64,000 bases of DNA from an uncultured Muribaculaceae bacterium. Its GTDB lineage: Bacteria; Bacteroidota; Bacteroidia; Bacteroidales; Muribaculaceae. The notes under the pieces were generated by a model. That model was given only the letters and a program-made list of their open reading frames with translations. It was not told the origin of the DNA and ran no database searches. The position numbers and the translations under genes are program-made. The stretch's first letter is position 1. Every line of letters starts with the position of its first letter. The stretch spans positions 1 through 64,000 of the forward strand of contig CAKUQQ010000006.1 in assembly GCA_934675575.1 (NCBI GenBank). Direction: 5' to 3'. This document shows positions 18,667 to 29,091 of the stretch, piece after piece.

Positions 18667-20862
18667 TTATCTAAGTTCTTTAGTGGCCTTGGTACTGCCG
18701 TCGGCATATCTTGTCACCACTATGCTAACGCCTTCAAATGGCTTGGCGCTTGCCACACCTGCTAAGTTATAGTAGGTGACGCTCACCACAGCTTTAGCCG
18801 TTACCACCTCGTCAACTCCAGTCACTGTTTTGTTGGTCAAATTCAGCGGAGCCACCTTATAGAGGGTACTCACTTCCGAGTTGTCGTTTGCAGCCACCTT
18901 GTCTGCGGCCTTATCGTCAATGCCGAGCACTATGGCGTCAAACGAATAGAATTTGTCTTCCTCCAAGCCTGTCGGAATCACTTGATAAGTGTCGTCTATC
19001 GCAACCGCACCTTCAAAGCCATAGTGATTAACTGACCCTTCTTTTGCAGGAACATAGAACTTGCCACCCTTATACACAGCATCTACCACTGTGACATATT
19101 CACCACGTTTCGGGTTCATGAAGAAGTATTCCTTGCCGTCTTCTGCCTTAACCTTATTGCTTCCGGCAGACACCATAAAGTTCACTGGAGTGTATGCATT
19201 TGGCACATATTCTTCGGCTTCTGCATCTTCATTCACCTCAATGGTGGGGTACACTCCGCCAGTAGCAAGCATTTGCCAATTTGTGATGTTGGTCAGCGTT
19301 CCTGTAACAGACTTCAAATATTTGTTCTCGTAGTTGGTGTTGTCATCACCCTTAACCTCCACGATAAACCAGTTGCTTTCACCATATTCCTCTTGATTTT
19401 TCACAACAGTTTCACCCTCGTTAGAGTAGGATATGTGATATGGGTCGCCCTCTACGGTCGCTTTATCCACAGCTTCACCGTCAGCGTCTTTCACCACAAG
19501 CATATTGCTGTTTCCGTCTTTGCTCTTAAACTGCTTCACTACTCGCAGGTTTTTACCTGTCAACTTAACCTCACCGGCACGTTCTGCGACAATAGTGCCT
19601 TTCAGAATATATCCATTCGGAATGATTTCTATTTTTGAGATAGCCAATGTGGTTGACATATTTTGCAATGCAAACGTTTCTCCAGGTGCCACCGCAAAAG
19701 AAATGGTTTTGAGTTGTGTATTAGTAGATTCAACTTTTTTAACCACATCACCCACTTTATACTCAAATGTCGCTTTTGTGGAATTGAATTTATATGTGAT
19801 TGACACATTATAACCATCAAACAAATCGAATTCTTTTGGTGAATATATTTCGCAATTCTTTGCCTGTAACAGACCTTTGCCTTTTTCAAACATTATACCA
19901 CCTTTATTTGTACTCGAAGCATTAGCTACATAACATGTCCACCTATAATTTCTTTTATCGCTTGCCTTCATTTCCAACTCGTATGTTCCAGAATTTGACT
20001 CATAGGCATTCTTAGCATTGGCAAAAGAACCTTGTTCATTACTAAACACAATCGTGCCAGTTGATTCTTCTGGCGTTGCCGAGCTTTTCACATTCACTGT
20101 GTATGATGCAAAAGATTTTTCGTAAGTGTCATTTCCGGCATAAGTTGCAGTGATTGTTGACGTTCCTTCTTTTAATGCCGTGACTTTACCAGTGTTATCC
20201 ACAGAAGCGACATCAGCAGCACTGCTCTCATACGAAATCGTTGCGCCATCAACATTAGGGGATAGGGTAGCGGTATATGTTTTGGCGTCACCCAAATTCA
20301 TATCAATGGTTTTGCCGTCAATGTCCGTGCCAAAACTCAAAGTTGTCTTGGTCTTCTGCGGCTCATCACCAGTGGTATAAGTTAACTTAATCGACTGAAC
20401 ACCAACCTGATTAGTTGAATTACCAAAAGTGAATTTTATCTTATTTGTGGAAAATCCTTCTGCTGTTAAATAAAATTTATCCGACTCGGCACAAGAAGAC
20501 GACCCATAAGATTTGCCATTATATACATACAAATAAACTTTTTTAGCTTTAGACAGCCATTCTTTAAGAGTAAGTTCCACACCTATTATTTTCGTTGCTT
20601 CTTTCTTTGCAGAAACCTCAATATAATCACTTTTTATAACAGGCATATCTATTATCGTCTTAGATTGCTTACTGGCCCCGGTAAATGTTACAATAAACTC
20701 ATTGCCATTCACAATGTGCTTGTCATAGCTTGTAGCCCATTTCTTAGGATTCTGCTCTGAAAAATCAATAGTCCTAAAATCAATTGTTTCAGTCTCGGCT
20801 GCCCAAGAATAACCAACAGCCATAATGGCCATTAACAATAGCGTAAAAATTTTCTTCATCAT
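18667..20862 (-). CDS. Secreted Ig-like (Big_2) protein with a T9SS-like C-terminal tail
   Basis: A 731-residue secreted or surface protein of unknown role. A signal peptide (IFTLLLMAIMAVGYSWA) is followed by a first beta-rich domain (about 25-165), a bacterial Ig-like Big_2 domain (about 175-265, with DVASVDNTGKVTALKEGTSTITATYAG) and two further beta-rich regions without a recognised family. The last 40 residues (VVSVTYYNLAGVASAKPFEG to SIVVTRYADGSTKATKEL) look like the compact sorting domain of Prevotella/Muribaculaceae T9SS cargo. There is no catalytic motif; adhesion or glycan binding is only a guess. The gene is monocistronic with a long AT-rich upstream region. PorD, a T9SS component, is elsewhere in this window. 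Confidence 0.7.
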   Translation of the reverse strand: MMKKIFTLLLMAIMAVGYSWAAETETIDFRTIDFSEQNPKKWATSYDKHIVNGNEFIVTFTGASKQSKTIIDMPVIKSDYIEVSAKKEATKIIGVELTLKEWLSKAKKVYLYVYNGKSYGSSSCAESDKFYLTAEGFSTNKIKFTFGNSTNQVGVQSIKLTYTTGDEPQKTKTTLSFGTDIDGKTIDMNLGDAKTYTATLSPNVDGATISYESSAADVASVDNTGKVTALKEGTSTITATYAGNDTYEKSFASYTVNVKSSATPEESTGTIVFSNEQGSFANAKNAYESNSGTYELEMKASDKRNYRWTCYVANASSTNKGGIMFEKGKGLLQAKNCEIYSPKEFDLFDGYNVSITYKFNSTKATFEYKVGDVVKKVESTNTQLKTISFAVAPGETFALQNMSTTLAISKIEIIPNGYILKGTIVAERAGEVKLTGKNLRVVKQFKSKDGNSNMLVVKDADGEAVDKATVEGDPYHISYSNEGETVVKNQEEYGESNWFIVEVKGDDNTNYENKYLKSVTGTLTNITNWQMLATGGVYPTIEVNEDAEAEEYVPNAYTPVNFMVSAGSNKVKAEDGKEYFFMNPKRGEYVTVVDAVYKGGKFYVPAKEGSVNHYGFEGAVAIDDTYQVIPTGLEEDKFYSFDAIVLGIDDKAADKVAANDNSEVSTLYKVAPLNLTNKTVTGVDEVVTAKAVVSVTYYNLAGVASAKPFEGVSIVVTRYADGSTKATKELR

Positions 20863-21414
20863 TATTAAAAAGTTTAGTTAATGAACTATAATTGGCATTA
20901 TAGTAAATACGATAATGTAAATAAATTTCAAGAAAAGTATAGTAAATCTCTAAAAATCAAATTACCATATCGCAAATATAGTTAATAAAACAATATCAGC
21001 AACAAGCTCTCTCAATATTTTTTCACACTTTTACACAAAACACAAATTTCCCCTTAATCAAAAAGCCTTATTGATGGAGACACTCATTCACAACAAATCA
21101 CCGCAAAGTAGCATAGGCCATATAAACACAAACCACGCGACAAAACAATCGCATGCCACAGAGCCAGCCGTTCTCACATACGCAGAGGAATGATAGCGGA
21201 CACACACGGGCTAACGTAAAGAATAATCCAGCAGCTAAACAAAGACACAGCAATCAGCAAAGACAAAGACACAACAAAAAGCGCAAGCCATGGCACAACA
21301 ACAAGTAAGCGAGGGCACAACAGTGTAGTTAAAAATCAAACAAAACCACACCAGCGAAAATCCACAAGATTTCTATTTAACATAATGCCAATTATGTTTC
21401 AAATTGACATTAAT
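20863..21414. other. AT-rich non-coding region upstream of the Ig-like gene
   Basis: About 550 bases without a credible gene. The left part carries the promoter of the Ig-like gene. The part from about 21060 to 21400 is strikingly A- and C-rich on the plus strand with many caaaa/cacaa stretches, without strong hairpins or repeats that could be assigned. Confidence 0.6.
20973..21005 (-). promoter_or_regulatory. Candidate promoter of the Ig-like protein gene
   Basis: Minus-strand TATATTTG (20973-20980) with TTG at 21003-21005, spacer 22. It leaves a leader of about 105 bases. Confidence 0.4.
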
Positions 21415-21445
21415 AAAAAAGCGGTGTTGCGCCATGCAACATCGC
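21415..21445 (-). terminator. Rho-independent terminator after smpB
   Basis: A 10-bp stem with one G-T pair (21421-21430 with 21436-21445) followed on the minus strand by six U (21415-21420), 12 bases from the smpB stop. Confidence 0.85.
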
Positions 21446-21457
21446 TCAAATTCTTTA

Positions 21458-21913
21458 TTAGCCACGTTTCAACACTCGCGCCATAGATTTCTTATCCTCA
21501 CGCTCTTTAATAGACTGTCGTTTATCAAACATTTTCTTACCTTTGGCTATTGCAATCACCACTTTGGCAAGTCCACGCTCATTAATAAACACCCTTAAAG
21601 GAATTATTGAGAAACCTGGCTGCTGATTGGCCTTGTCTATTTTTTGTATTTCCTTTTTGTTGAGCAGCAATTTGCGGTCGCGATGCGTAACGTGATTGTT
21701 ATAAGAGCCGTATGAATATTCAGAGATATACATGTTTTTAAGCCACATTTCGCCGTGGTCAACTATGCAAAACGTGTCGGTCAAGCCAGCCTTGCCAAGC
21801 CTTATGCTCTTAATTTCAGTTCCGGTCAGCACTATGCCGGCAGTAAAAGTTTCGATTATCTCATAATCGAACGTTGCCTTTCTGTTTTTTATGTTCACAT
21901 TGGTAGTAGCCAT
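21458..21913 (-). CDS. smpB: SsrA-binding protein
   Basis: Binds tmRNA and delivers it to stalled ribosomes for rescue and tagging. The 151-residue protein has the OB-fold core ([47 protein letters not shown]) and the basic C-terminal tail ([16 protein letters not shown]) that enters the mRNA channel. The ATG at 21913 is chosen; a TTG three codons upstream would overlap the preceding gene and gives no better N-terminus. It lies 5 bases after the membrane protein gene, so the two are probably co-transcribed. No tmRNA gene was found in this window. Confidence 0.95.
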   Translation of the reverse strand: MATTNVNIKNRKATFDYEIIETFTAGIVLTGTEIKSIRLGKAGLTDTFCIVDHGEMWLKNMYISEYSYGSYNNHVTHRDRKLLLNKKEIQKIDKANQQPGFSIIPLRVFINERGLAKVVIAIAKGKKMFDKRQSIKEREDKKSMARVLKRG

Positions 21914-21918
21914 AACAC

Positions 21919-22464
21919 TCAAGTAATTATGATTTCAAGAATACTGCGCAAAACGGCCGGTATCAGTAAAAACATCACCGAAACCGCTGCCACAAACACG
22001 GAGGTCTTATTCTGCTTCAAGCCCAAATAATCCACGCCCTTATATGCCATAAAAGCCACATAAAGCACCATCATCGACAACACCGGGAAACGCGACGGCA
22101 GCAAATTGGCCAAGATGGCCAGAAGCACCAAATAAATAAGGTTATACACGATGAAGTCGTTTAACCTCGAATTTGCCGAATGTGTCTTGTTAAGCTCCGG
22201 AAAGAAGCCGTCAACCAGATAGCTGCATATAAAGTAGCTGAAAAAATAGCTTGAAAATTGTATTATAGCTTGCATCAATCCATCTTTAAGCCCTATTGTG
22301 CTGTCATAAAACATTGGAACAAAGGCAGATATAGCAAGCAATGCCAGAAGTGGATAAAATCCTCTTGCCAACGCCGTCTGTGTTGACACCCCAGATTTAT
22401 TTATCTCCTCCCACCCCACTTTTGGTGAGATTATCACAATTGCTATGTTTTTTAACAAACTCAT
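21919..22464 (-). CDS. Yip1-family inner-membrane protein
   Basis: A 181-residue membrane protein of the Yip1-like family found beside smpB in Bacteroidales. The N-terminus ([21 protein letters not shown]) has the short amphipathic pattern with an SPKVGWEEI motif typical of these proteins. Four or five hydrophobic segments follow (about 35-55, 70-95, 115-135, 140-160 and the C-terminal [21 protein letters not shown]). The ATG at 22464 is preferred over an upstream TTG that lies inside a promoter-like box. Function is unknown; a role with smpB is suggested only by position. Confidence 0.72.
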   Translation of the reverse strand: MSLLKNIAIVIISPKVGWEEINKSGVSTQTALARGFYPLLALLAISAFVPMFYDSTIGLKDGLMQAIIQFSSYFFSYFICSYLVDGFFPELNKTHSANSRLNDFIVYNLIYLVLLAILANLLPSRFPVLSMMVLYVAFMAYKGVDYLGLKQNKTSVFVAAVSVMFLLIPAVLRSILEIIIT

Positions 22465-22485
22465 CACCCTAATGCTTGTGAACTG

Positions 22486-22493
22486 CAAAATTA
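22486..22493 (-). promoter_or_regulatory. Weak candidate promoter for the Yip1-smpB pair
   Basis: Minus-strand TAATTTTG followed by C, 21 bases before the ATG at 22464. No -33 box with correct spacing was found. Confidence 0.3.
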
Positions 22494-22671
22494 ATAATTA
22501 TGCCCCACAAATCAGCTATCACCCCAAAAGAAAATATATGGTAAAATTCAATCGCTCACACAAAAGCCATATTGCACTCGCCGTGAGGGAAAAACAAAGG
22601 AAGCTGCACCTGCTATCGGCACAGCTCCCATGTGTGAAATCAATGATTTCTAATTTCTAATTTCTTACGAA

Positions 22672-23916
22672 TTATTTTGCATTCTCGATTTCGTTAAGTT
22701 TTGCTTCGTCGCCCAACTGATAGTATATGTTGCGGAGAGCAACTTTTGCATCAGTGTTTTGTGGGTCAACCTTATAGGCTTTCTCCAAGTAAGGAAGAGC
22801 CTGCTCGTAGAGAGGCTTAACCTTTGCGCTCAGAGCCTTGCCAGACAAGTTTGGATTCTCTTGCTGAATCTTAACTGTCTGGTTGTAGTAGTAACGGCCA
22901 AGGTCAAACAAGCATTTTGATGACTCTGGAGCCAATTCCACAGCTTTCTTAAAGTATGGCAATGCCTCTTCAATGCCGCTCTCATGCTCCACGATGATAC
23001 CTTTCAGATTCTGAATGTCGGCGTTGTTTGGATTGGCGGCGATTGCCTCGTCAAGCAACTTGTTGGCTTGTGCATAGTCTTTCTTGTTGATGAAGTTGTT
23101 AATCAAGATGTTGATGTATTGTGGGTCCTTATCACCACATTTCTTGAATGCCTCACCAGCAAGAGCCACGATGCCAGCCTCATCTTTCAAGTTTGCCAAG
23201 CAAGCCAAGGCATAGTCGTAAACCTCTTTCTGCTCATAGCCAAGGGCGCGAGCCTGCTCAAAGCTCTTAACAGCAGCTTTGTAGTTCTCGCCGGCATAGT
23301 ATGCGCAACCCTGATAGAAACGCACCTGAGCCACAGTAGAGTCAGCAAGAGCCAATTTGCTTGCAGCGTCAGATTTTGCCCAATCGCAGAAAATGCCCCA
23401 AGCTTTAGCTGAGTTTGCCCAATCTTTAGCATTATACAAGTCATTACCCACATTCAAGAAGTCGTTTAGGTGACCCAGAATATGGTCAATGATTGTCTTT
23501 GAATACTTAGTCTTTACCTTAGGAAGACCTGTCTTTTTGTCAAGCTTCACAGTGCCGTCTTTTTCAGTCTCTTTCACACTGTCGAGTGGCAGAGCCTTCA
23601 TGTAGTAGTCATAGCCTTCCAAAAGAGCTCTGCCAGCAGCAGCATCGTCAACGGTCTGACCGATTGTCTTTGCCTGGAAGCATTTGTCATACATGCCGAA
23701 ACCTGCATCACCACCAAGCAGCCATGCTTCCACATTGTCCTTGGTTTCTGGGTTAGTGAAGGCCGGTTTCAACTTATTAATTGCGGCTTTGTAAGTGTCA
23801 ACGTTGGTCGTCAGAGCCGAGACATCTTTACGCACCTCATCAACTAATTTCTTCTGTGCATAAGCTCCTGAAACTGTCAAAGAAGCACATGCTAAAAATA
23901 GAACTACCTTGTTCAT
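22672..23916 (-). CDS. Secreted/periplasmic TPR-repeat protein
   Basis: A 414-residue protein with a signal peptide (MNKVVLFLACASLTVSGAYAQ, cut after A) and tetratricopeptide repeats, clearest at about 195-240 (VAQVRFYQGCAYYAGENYKAAVKSFEQARALG) and 260-400 (repeats ending with ALPYFKKAVELAPES and ALPYLEKAYKVDPQNTDAKVALR). TPR scaffolds hold protein complexes; the partner is unknown. The ATG at 23916 is used; a TTG four codons upstream adds nothing. It follows gyrA by 30 bases on the same strand, so co-transcription from the gyrA promoter is likely; similar gyrA-TPR pairs occur in Bacteroidales. Confidence 0.8.
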   Translation of the reverse strand: MNKVVLFLACASLTVSGAYAQKKLVDEVRKDVSALTTNVDTYKAAINKLKPAFTNPETKDNVEAWLLGGDAGFGMYDKCFQAKTIGQTVDDAAAGRALLEGYDYYMKALPLDSVKETEKDGTVKLDKKTGLPKVKTKYSKTIIDHILGHLNDFLNVGNDLYNAKDWANSAKAWGIFCDWAKSDAASKLALADSTVAQVRFYQGCAYYAGENYKAAVKSFEQARALGYEQKEVYDYALACLANLKDEAGIVALAGEAFKKCGDKDPQYINILINNFINKKDYAQANKLLDEAIAANPNNADIQNLKGIIVEHESGIEEALPYFKKAVELAPESSKCLFDLGRYYYNQTVKIQQENPNLSGKALSAKVKPLYEQALPYLEKAYKVDPQNTDAKVALRNIYYQLGDEAKLNEIENAK

Positions 23917-23946
23917 GTTAGTTGTCAATTATAGATTAATAAAATT

Positions 23947-26484
23947 TTATTGTTCAGTCGTTTCGTTTGTTTCTTGAGCATTTTCTGGAGCGTCGGTTGC
24001 GCCAACCTCTCCAGCCTGGCTTTCTTCTGCATCAACGATGTCGGGGTCAGTGTCAACCTTGCAAACCGATGCTATCTCATCATTCTTCTTCTCAAGATTG
24101 ATTAGACGCACACCTTGTGTGGCACGCCCCATCACTCTCAAGTCAGCCACCTTGATTCTGATTGTGATGCCCGACTTGTTGATGATGACAAGGTCGTTGC
24201 CGTCGTTCACATTCTTTATAGAAATCAACTTGCCGGTCTTGTCGGTGATGTTCATCGTCTTCACACCCTTGCTGCCACGGTGTGTCACGCGGTAATCCTC
24301 AAGTTTGCTTCGCTTGCCCATACCTTGCTCCGACACCACCAGCACGTCGTCGGTTGTGTTGCTGCGCATACATATCATGCCCACCACTTCATCGTCATCG
24401 CCAGTCAAGGTCATACCCTTCACGCCTGTTGCCGTGCGGCCCATGCTGCGAATCTCGGTTTCGTTGAATCTTATGGCCTTGCCGTCGCGTCCGGCAAGCA
24501 AAACCTCAGAATCGCCCTCGGTGAGGATTGCACCTATCAGTTGGTCGTCATCATTGATGTTGATTGCATTCACACCATTTGCCCTTGGACGTGAATACTC
24601 CGACAAACGCGTTCTCTTCACTATGCCCTTCTTGGTGGCAAACACTATGTAATGCGTTTGATTATACTCGGCCTTGGTCAAATCTGTGGCTCTGATAAAC
24701 GCATTAATGCGGTTCTCCGGACCGAGGTTGAGCAGGTTCTGTATGGCACGACCCTTTGAGTTCTTGGTGCCCTCTGGAATTTCAAACACCCTCATCCAGT
24801 AGCAACGGCCTTGCTGGGTGAAGAACAGCATATAGTTGTGGTTAGTGGCCTCATACACATATTCTATGAAGTCCTGCTCACGCGTGACGCTGCCTTTGGC
24901 TCCCACGCCACCGCGGTTTTGCGTTCTGTACTCGCTGAGCGGAGTGCGCTTAATGTAGCCGAAATGCGAAATTGTGATAATCATTGGGTCGTCGGCATAG
25001 AAGTCTTCCGCGTTCATTTCTTCTGACGAATAAACAATTTGAGTGCGGCGCTCGTCGCCATACTTATCTCTGATTTCAATCAACTCGTCTTCTATCACCT
25101 TGCGGCACACTGCCGGGTCGCTCAATATCTCGTTCAGATAGTCGATGGTCTTCATCACCTCTGCCAACTCGGCATGCAACTTGTCTTGCTCCAGGTTGGT
25201 CAGCTGACGCAGACGCATGTCAACGATTGCGCGAGTCTGTATGTCATCGAGGTTGAAACGCTCTGCAAGTGCGGCACGTGCCTCGTCGGCTGTTTTGCTG
25301 GCGCGGATTATGCGCACCACCTCATCTATGTTGTCAGAAGCCACTATCAAACCCTCAAGTATGTGAGCACGGTCTTGTGCTTTCTTCAAGCGGAACTTGG
25401 TGCGGCGAATCACTACCTCATGGCGGAAATCCAAGAAATATTGGATTATTTCCTTTAAGTTAAGGAGACGCGGACGGCCATCAACCAAGCAGACGTTGTT
25501 CACACTGAACGATGACTGCAAGTCCGACAACTTGTAAAGCTTATTCAAGAGCACATTTGCATTGTGGTCTTTCTTAACGTCTATCACGATGCGCATACCG
25601 TGATGGTCACTCTCGTCGTTGATGTTTGAGATGCCGTCAATGCGCTTGGTCACAACCAAATCGGCAATTTTCTCAATCAGTTCTTGTTTGTTGACGTTGT
25701 AAGGGATTTCCGTCACAACAATCTTGTCACGGTCGTTTTCCGACTCGATTTCGGCTTTGGCTCTCACCACGATGCGGCCACGGCCGGTTTCGTATGCGTC
25801 TTTGATGCCTTGATAGCCATAGATAATGCCACCCGTTGGGAAATCCGGAGCCTTAACATAGTGCATAAGCTCAGAAATCTCCATGTCAGGATTTTCCATA
25901 AGTGCAAGACAGCCGTTAATCGACTCCGTGAGGTTGTGTGTTGGCATATTGGTAGCCATACCCACAGCAATACCAGAACCGCCGTTGACAAGCAAATTTG
26001 GAAATCTTGTAGGCAACACTGTTGGCTCCACCAAAGTGTCGTCGAAGTTTGGTACGAAATCAACGGTATCTTCGTCAATATCCCCCATCATCTCCTCGCC
26101 CATTTTCGACAAGCGAGCCTCGGTGTAACGCATGGCTGCAGGGCTGTCGCCGTCTATTGAGCCGTAGTTGCCTTGGCCGTCAACAAGCGGATAGCGCATG
26201 GCCCAGTCTTGACCGAGGCGAACCATGGCAAAATAAACCGAAGAATCTCCATGAGGGTGATATTTACCTAACACATCACCAACGATACGTGCCGACTTCT
26301 TGTAAGGAGCGTTAGAAAAGTTTCCTAATTTCTCCATGCCGAAAAGCACTCTGCGGTGCACCGGCTTAAAGCCGTCGCGCACATCTGGCAACGCTCTTGA
26401 AACTATGACCGACATTGAATAATCAATGTACGAGGTCTTCATTTCATTTTCAATGTTGATCTCTACTATTCGATCGTTATTCAT
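23947..26484 (-). CDS. gyrA: DNA gyrase subunit A
   Basis: Breaks and rejoins both DNA strands for negative supercoiling, with GyrB. The 845-residue protein has the 5Y-CAP active-site Tyr120 in [10 protein letters not shown] and the quinolone region [22 protein letters not shown]. By alignment to E. coli, Ser81 takes the place of Ser83 and Phe85 that of Asp87, so the acidic anchor of quinolones is absent. The C-terminal half carries the beta-pinwheel repeats (such as [30 protein letters not shown]) and the GyrA box is seen as [10 protein letters not shown]. The acidic tail is normal for the subunit. It heads a two-gene operon with the TPR gene. Confidence 0.97.
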   Translation of the reverse strand: MNNDRIVEINIENEMKTSYIDYSMSVIVSRALPDVRDGFKPVHRRVLFGMEKLGNFSNAPYKKSARIVGDVLGKYHPHGDSSVYFAMVRLGQDWAMRYPLVDGQGNYGSIDGDSPAAMRYTEARLSKMGEEMMGDIDEDTVDFVPNFDDTLVEPTVLPTRFPNLLVNGGSGIAVGMATNMPTHNLTESINGCLALMENPDMEISELMHYVKAPDFPTGGIIYGYQGIKDAYETGRGRIVVRAKAEIESENDRDKIVVTEIPYNVNKQELIEKIADLVVTKRIDGISNINDESDHHGMRIVIDVKKDHNANVLLNKLYKLSDLQSSFSVNNVCLVDGRPRLLNLKEIIQYFLDFRHEVVIRRTKFRLKKAQDRAHILEGLIVASDNIDEVVRIIRASKTADEARAALAERFNLDDIQTRAIVDMRLRQLTNLEQDKLHAELAEVMKTIDYLNEILSDPAVCRKVIEDELIEIRDKYGDERRTQIVYSSEEMNAEDFYADDPMIITISHFGYIKRTPLSEYRTQNRGGVGAKGSVTREQDFIEYVYEATNHNYMLFFTQQGRCYWMRVFEIPEGTKNSKGRAIQNLLNLGPENRINAFIRATDLTKAEYNQTHYIVFATKKGIVKRTRLSEYSRPRANGVNAININDDDQLIGAILTEGDSEVLLAGRDGKAIRFNETEIRSMGRTATGVKGMTLTGDDDEVVGMICMRSNTTDDVLVVSEQGMGKRSKLEDYRVTHRGSKGVKTMNITDKTGKLISIKNVNDGNDLVIINKSGITIRIKVADLRVMGRATQGVRLINLEKKNDEIASVCKVDTDPDIVDAEESQAGEVGATDAPENAQETNETTEQ

Positions 26485-26569
26485 TTTTTATAATTAGAAA
26501 TGTTTTTACTCTAACTGCTGGCGCGTTAAGCCTTGCTTTAGCTTCTGAAAAACGCGCACATTAAACATA

Positions 26570-26636
26570 CAAAGTTAACAAAATATTCCAAATATACGAA
26601 GCCGCCACAAAGTTAATGCCCATAATCCGCCACAAA
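26570..26636 (-). promoter_or_regulatory. Two candidate promoters of gyrA
   Basis: Two minus-strand -7 boxes TAACTTTG lie at 26570-26577 and 26608-26615, 85 and 123 bases upstream of the ATG. The distal one has TTTG at 26633-26636 (17-base spacer, slightly short). They lie in the 333-base divergent gap shared with clpC. Confidence 0.42.
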
Positions 26637-26649
26637 TTTGGCACAATAA

Positions 26650-26679
26650 TTGCACACTATTGCATAAATGGTCTGTTTG
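26650..26679 (+). promoter_or_regulatory. Weak candidate promoter of clpC
   Basis: TTG at 26650-26652, 19-base spacer, TCTGTTTG at 26672-26679. It gives a leader of about 135 bases. No heat-shock inverted repeat of the CIRCE type was seen. Confidence 0.3.
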
Positions 26680-26817
26680 CGCTCTGTGCGTGAGACATTC
26701 ATTTTTAAGAAATGTCCGTTTTGGTCTATATGACTTGGCACACAGAGTTTAGTTTAATCTGGCATTGGCAAAAATGCCACTAAAAGCAATCGGCCCAACC
26801 AAAACAAGCATGCGATT

Positions 26818-28971
26818 ATGAACAAAAATAACACAAACGACAAATTACTCCCCGAAGCCCTGCTGCGCAAGCACTTGACGCTCTACGACGGCCTTGGGTT
26901 TACCGACGAGGAAGACGATGACGACTCGCAAGGCTCTCCGGGAAAGCCAAGCGGCAACGAGCAAAGAAGCTCAAAATCAGCACCTAATGGCGACTCTGGC
27001 ACGCCAGTGCTCGACAAATATGGCAAAGACATAACCAAGGCTGCTGCCAACGGCGACCTCGACCCTGTGATTGGCAGAGACAAAGAGATACAACGGCTCT
27101 CGCAAATTTTGAGCCGGCGCAAGAAAAACAACCCTGTGCTGATAGGCGAACCTGGCGTTGGCAAATCTGCCATTATTGAGGGCCTTGCCCTGCGCATAAT
27201 CAATCATCAAGTGGCTCGTGCGCTGTTTGACAAGCGAATAGTGGCACTTGACATGGCAGCCATTGTGGCAGGCACAAAATATCGCGGCCAGTTTGAGGAG
27301 CGCATAAAAGCCGTGATTGACGAGTTGTCTGAACACAAAAACGTAATCTTGTTCATCGACGAGATTCACACCATAGTTGGAGCAGGAAATGCAAGCGGCT
27401 CTATGGACGCCGCCAACCTGCTGAAGCCGGCATTGGCTCGTGGCGAGCTGCAATGTATAGGCGCCACCACACTCGATGAGTACAGAAAGAACATCGAGAA
27501 AGACGGTGCGCTTGAACGCCGTTTCCAAAAGGTGATTGTGGAACCCACCACTCCAGAGCAGACTCTCGAAATCCTTAAAAATGTGAAAGCAGCCTACGAG
27601 AAACATCATGGCGTTTGCTACACCGACAAGGCTCTGGAGGCTTGCGTTTCTCTCACCGAGCGTTACGTCAGCGACCGCTTTTTCCCCGACAAGGCAATCG
27701 ACGCCCTCGACGAGGCTGGCGCGCGTGCTCACATATCCAAGATTGTGGTTCCCGACGAGATTAGCAACCTTGAGAAGCAGATTTCCGAGGCACAGGCAAA
27801 CAAGCTCAAAGCCGTTCAGGCACAAAACTTTGAGAGCGCGGCCAACTATCGCGACCGCCAAGAGACCCTGAAACTTGAGCTTGCAGACGCAAAAGAAAAA
27901 TGGGAGCGTGAACTCGACTCCAAGCGTGAAACTGTTGACGAAAACGATGTGGCCGAGGTGGTTGCGCTCATGACCGGCGTGCCCACACAGCGAGTGGCAC
28001 AAGCCGAGGGCGCAAGACTGCTCCACATGCAAGACGAGCTCAAAGGCAAAGTCATTGGTCAAGACGAAGCCATCGAGAAAATAGCCAAAGCCATCAGACG
28101 CAACCGTGTGGGGCTGCGAGAGCCAAACCGTCCCATAGGCTCATTTTTGTTCCTTGGGCCGACAGGCGTAGGCAAGACATTGCTGGCAAAGCGATTGGCT
28201 GAATTTTTGTTCAACTCCGAAGACGCTCTGATTAGAGTTGACATGAGCGAATATATGGAAAAATTTGCCGTGTCGCGCCTCGTTGGAGCACCTCCGGGCT
28301 ATGTGGGCTATGAAGAAGGCGGCCAACTCACCGAAAAAGTACGCCGCCACCCCTACTCCGTGGTGCTGCTCGACGAAATTGAGAAAGCTCACTCCGATGT
28401 TTACAACATGCTGCTTCAAGTGCTCGACGAAGGTTGCCTGACCGACAGCCTGGGGCGCAAGGTTGACTTCAAAAACACAATCATCATCATGACATCTAAT
28501 GTGGGCACAAGGGAAATCAAGGATTTTGGCAACGGCATAGGCTTCAGAACGAGCAACTCCGTTAAAGAGCAGTCTGACTCAATCGTCAAAAAAGCGCTCA
28601 ACAAGCAGTTCTCGCCAGAATTCCTAAACCGAATTGACGACATCATCAACTTCAATTCACTCACACGAGAGTCTATACTCAAAATCATTGACATAGAGTT
28701 GAAGTCATTCTTCAGCCGCGTGCAGGCTTCTGGCAACACGCTGACCATAACCGACAAAGCCAAGCAGTTTGTAGCCGACAAGGGTTTTGACTCCAAATTT
28801 GGAGCACGACCACTCAAACGTGCCATACAAACCCACATTGAGGACCCCTTGGCCGAACTTATGCTCAAAAATGAGGGCAAAACTGGCTGCATGACCATCG
28901 ACGTGCAGAACGGCGAGATTGTCAGCACATTCACCCCATGTGAGGAAAAATGCCAATCGGCAGACAAATAA
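26818..28971 (+). CDS. clpC: ClpC-type AAA+ unfoldase lacking the N-domain
   Basis: ATP-dependent unfoldase that feeds proteins to ClpP. At 717 residues it lacks the double Clp_N repeat (about 140-150 residues) normally in front of the first AAA module; instead the first 60 residues are a short helix and an acidic/Ser-rich linker (EEDDDD at about 31-36). The rest is intact: Walker A GEPGVGKS (110-117), an UVR-like middle motif (about 320-357), second Walker A GPTGVGKT, sensor/arginine region, and the IGF tripeptide in GNGIGFRTS that docks on ClpP. No longer start is possible: the upstream bases carry no Clp_N-like sequence. Adaptor-binding functions of the N-domain should be missing or supplied otherwise. 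Confidence 0.9.
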   Translation: MNKNNTNDKLLPEALLRKHLTLYDGLGFTDEEDDDDSQGSPGKPSGNEQRSSKSAPNGDSGTPVLDKYGKDITKAAANGDLDPVIGRDKEIQRLSQILSRRKKNNPVLIGEPGVGKSAIIEGLALRIINHQVARALFDKRIVALDMAAIVAGTKYRGQFEERIKAVIDELSEHKNVILFIDEIHTIVGAGNASGSMDAANLLKPALARGELQCIGATTLDEYRKNIEKDGALERRFQKVIVEPTTPEQTLEILKNVKAAYEKHHGVCYTDKALEACVSLTERYVSDRFFPDKAIDALDEAGARAHISKIVVPDEISNLEKQISEAQANKLKAVQAQNFESAANYRDRQETLKLELADAKEKWERELDSKRETVDENDVAEVVALMTGVPTQRVAQAEGARLLHMQDELKGKVIGQDEAIEKIAKAIRRNRVGLREPNRPIGSFLFLGPTGVGKTLLAKRLAEFLFNSEDALIRVDMSEYMEKFAVSRLVGAPPGYVGYEEGGQLTEKVRRHPYSVVLLDEIEKAHSDVYNMLLQVLDEGCLTDSLGRKVDFKNTIIIMTSNVGTREIKDFGNGIGFRTSNSVKEQSDSIVKKALNKQFSPEFLNRIDDIINFNSLTRESILKIIDIELKSFFSRVQASGNTLTITDKAKQFVADKGFDSKFGARPLKRAIQTHIEDPLAELMLKNEGKTGCMTIDVQNGEIVSTFTPCEEKCQSADK

Positions 28972-29010
28972 ATTGGCAACTCTGACATTTTGCCAATGAC
29001 AAAGCGATAA

Positions 29011-29041
29011 AATGTCATACTTTTTGTATGGCATTTTTTTT
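29011..29041 (+). terminator. Rho-independent terminator after clpC
   Basis: A 10-bp stem with one G-T pair (29011-29020 with 29026-29035), TTTTT loop, followed by a run of T to 29041. Confidence 0.85.
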
Positions 29042-29091
29042 GTTAGTGCTTATTCAAAAAAAACTAAAACGAAATAAAAACTTAAATATAT

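Noticed and set aside
21060..21400. A CRISPR-like or tandem-repeat array in the A/C-rich gap.
   Set aside because: The caaaa/cacaa stretches are irregular, without spaced identical units.
26977..28062. A 361-residue open frame on the minus strand inside clpC.
   Set aside because: It lies opposite a strongly conserved gene, has no family match and is a compositional shadow of clpC.
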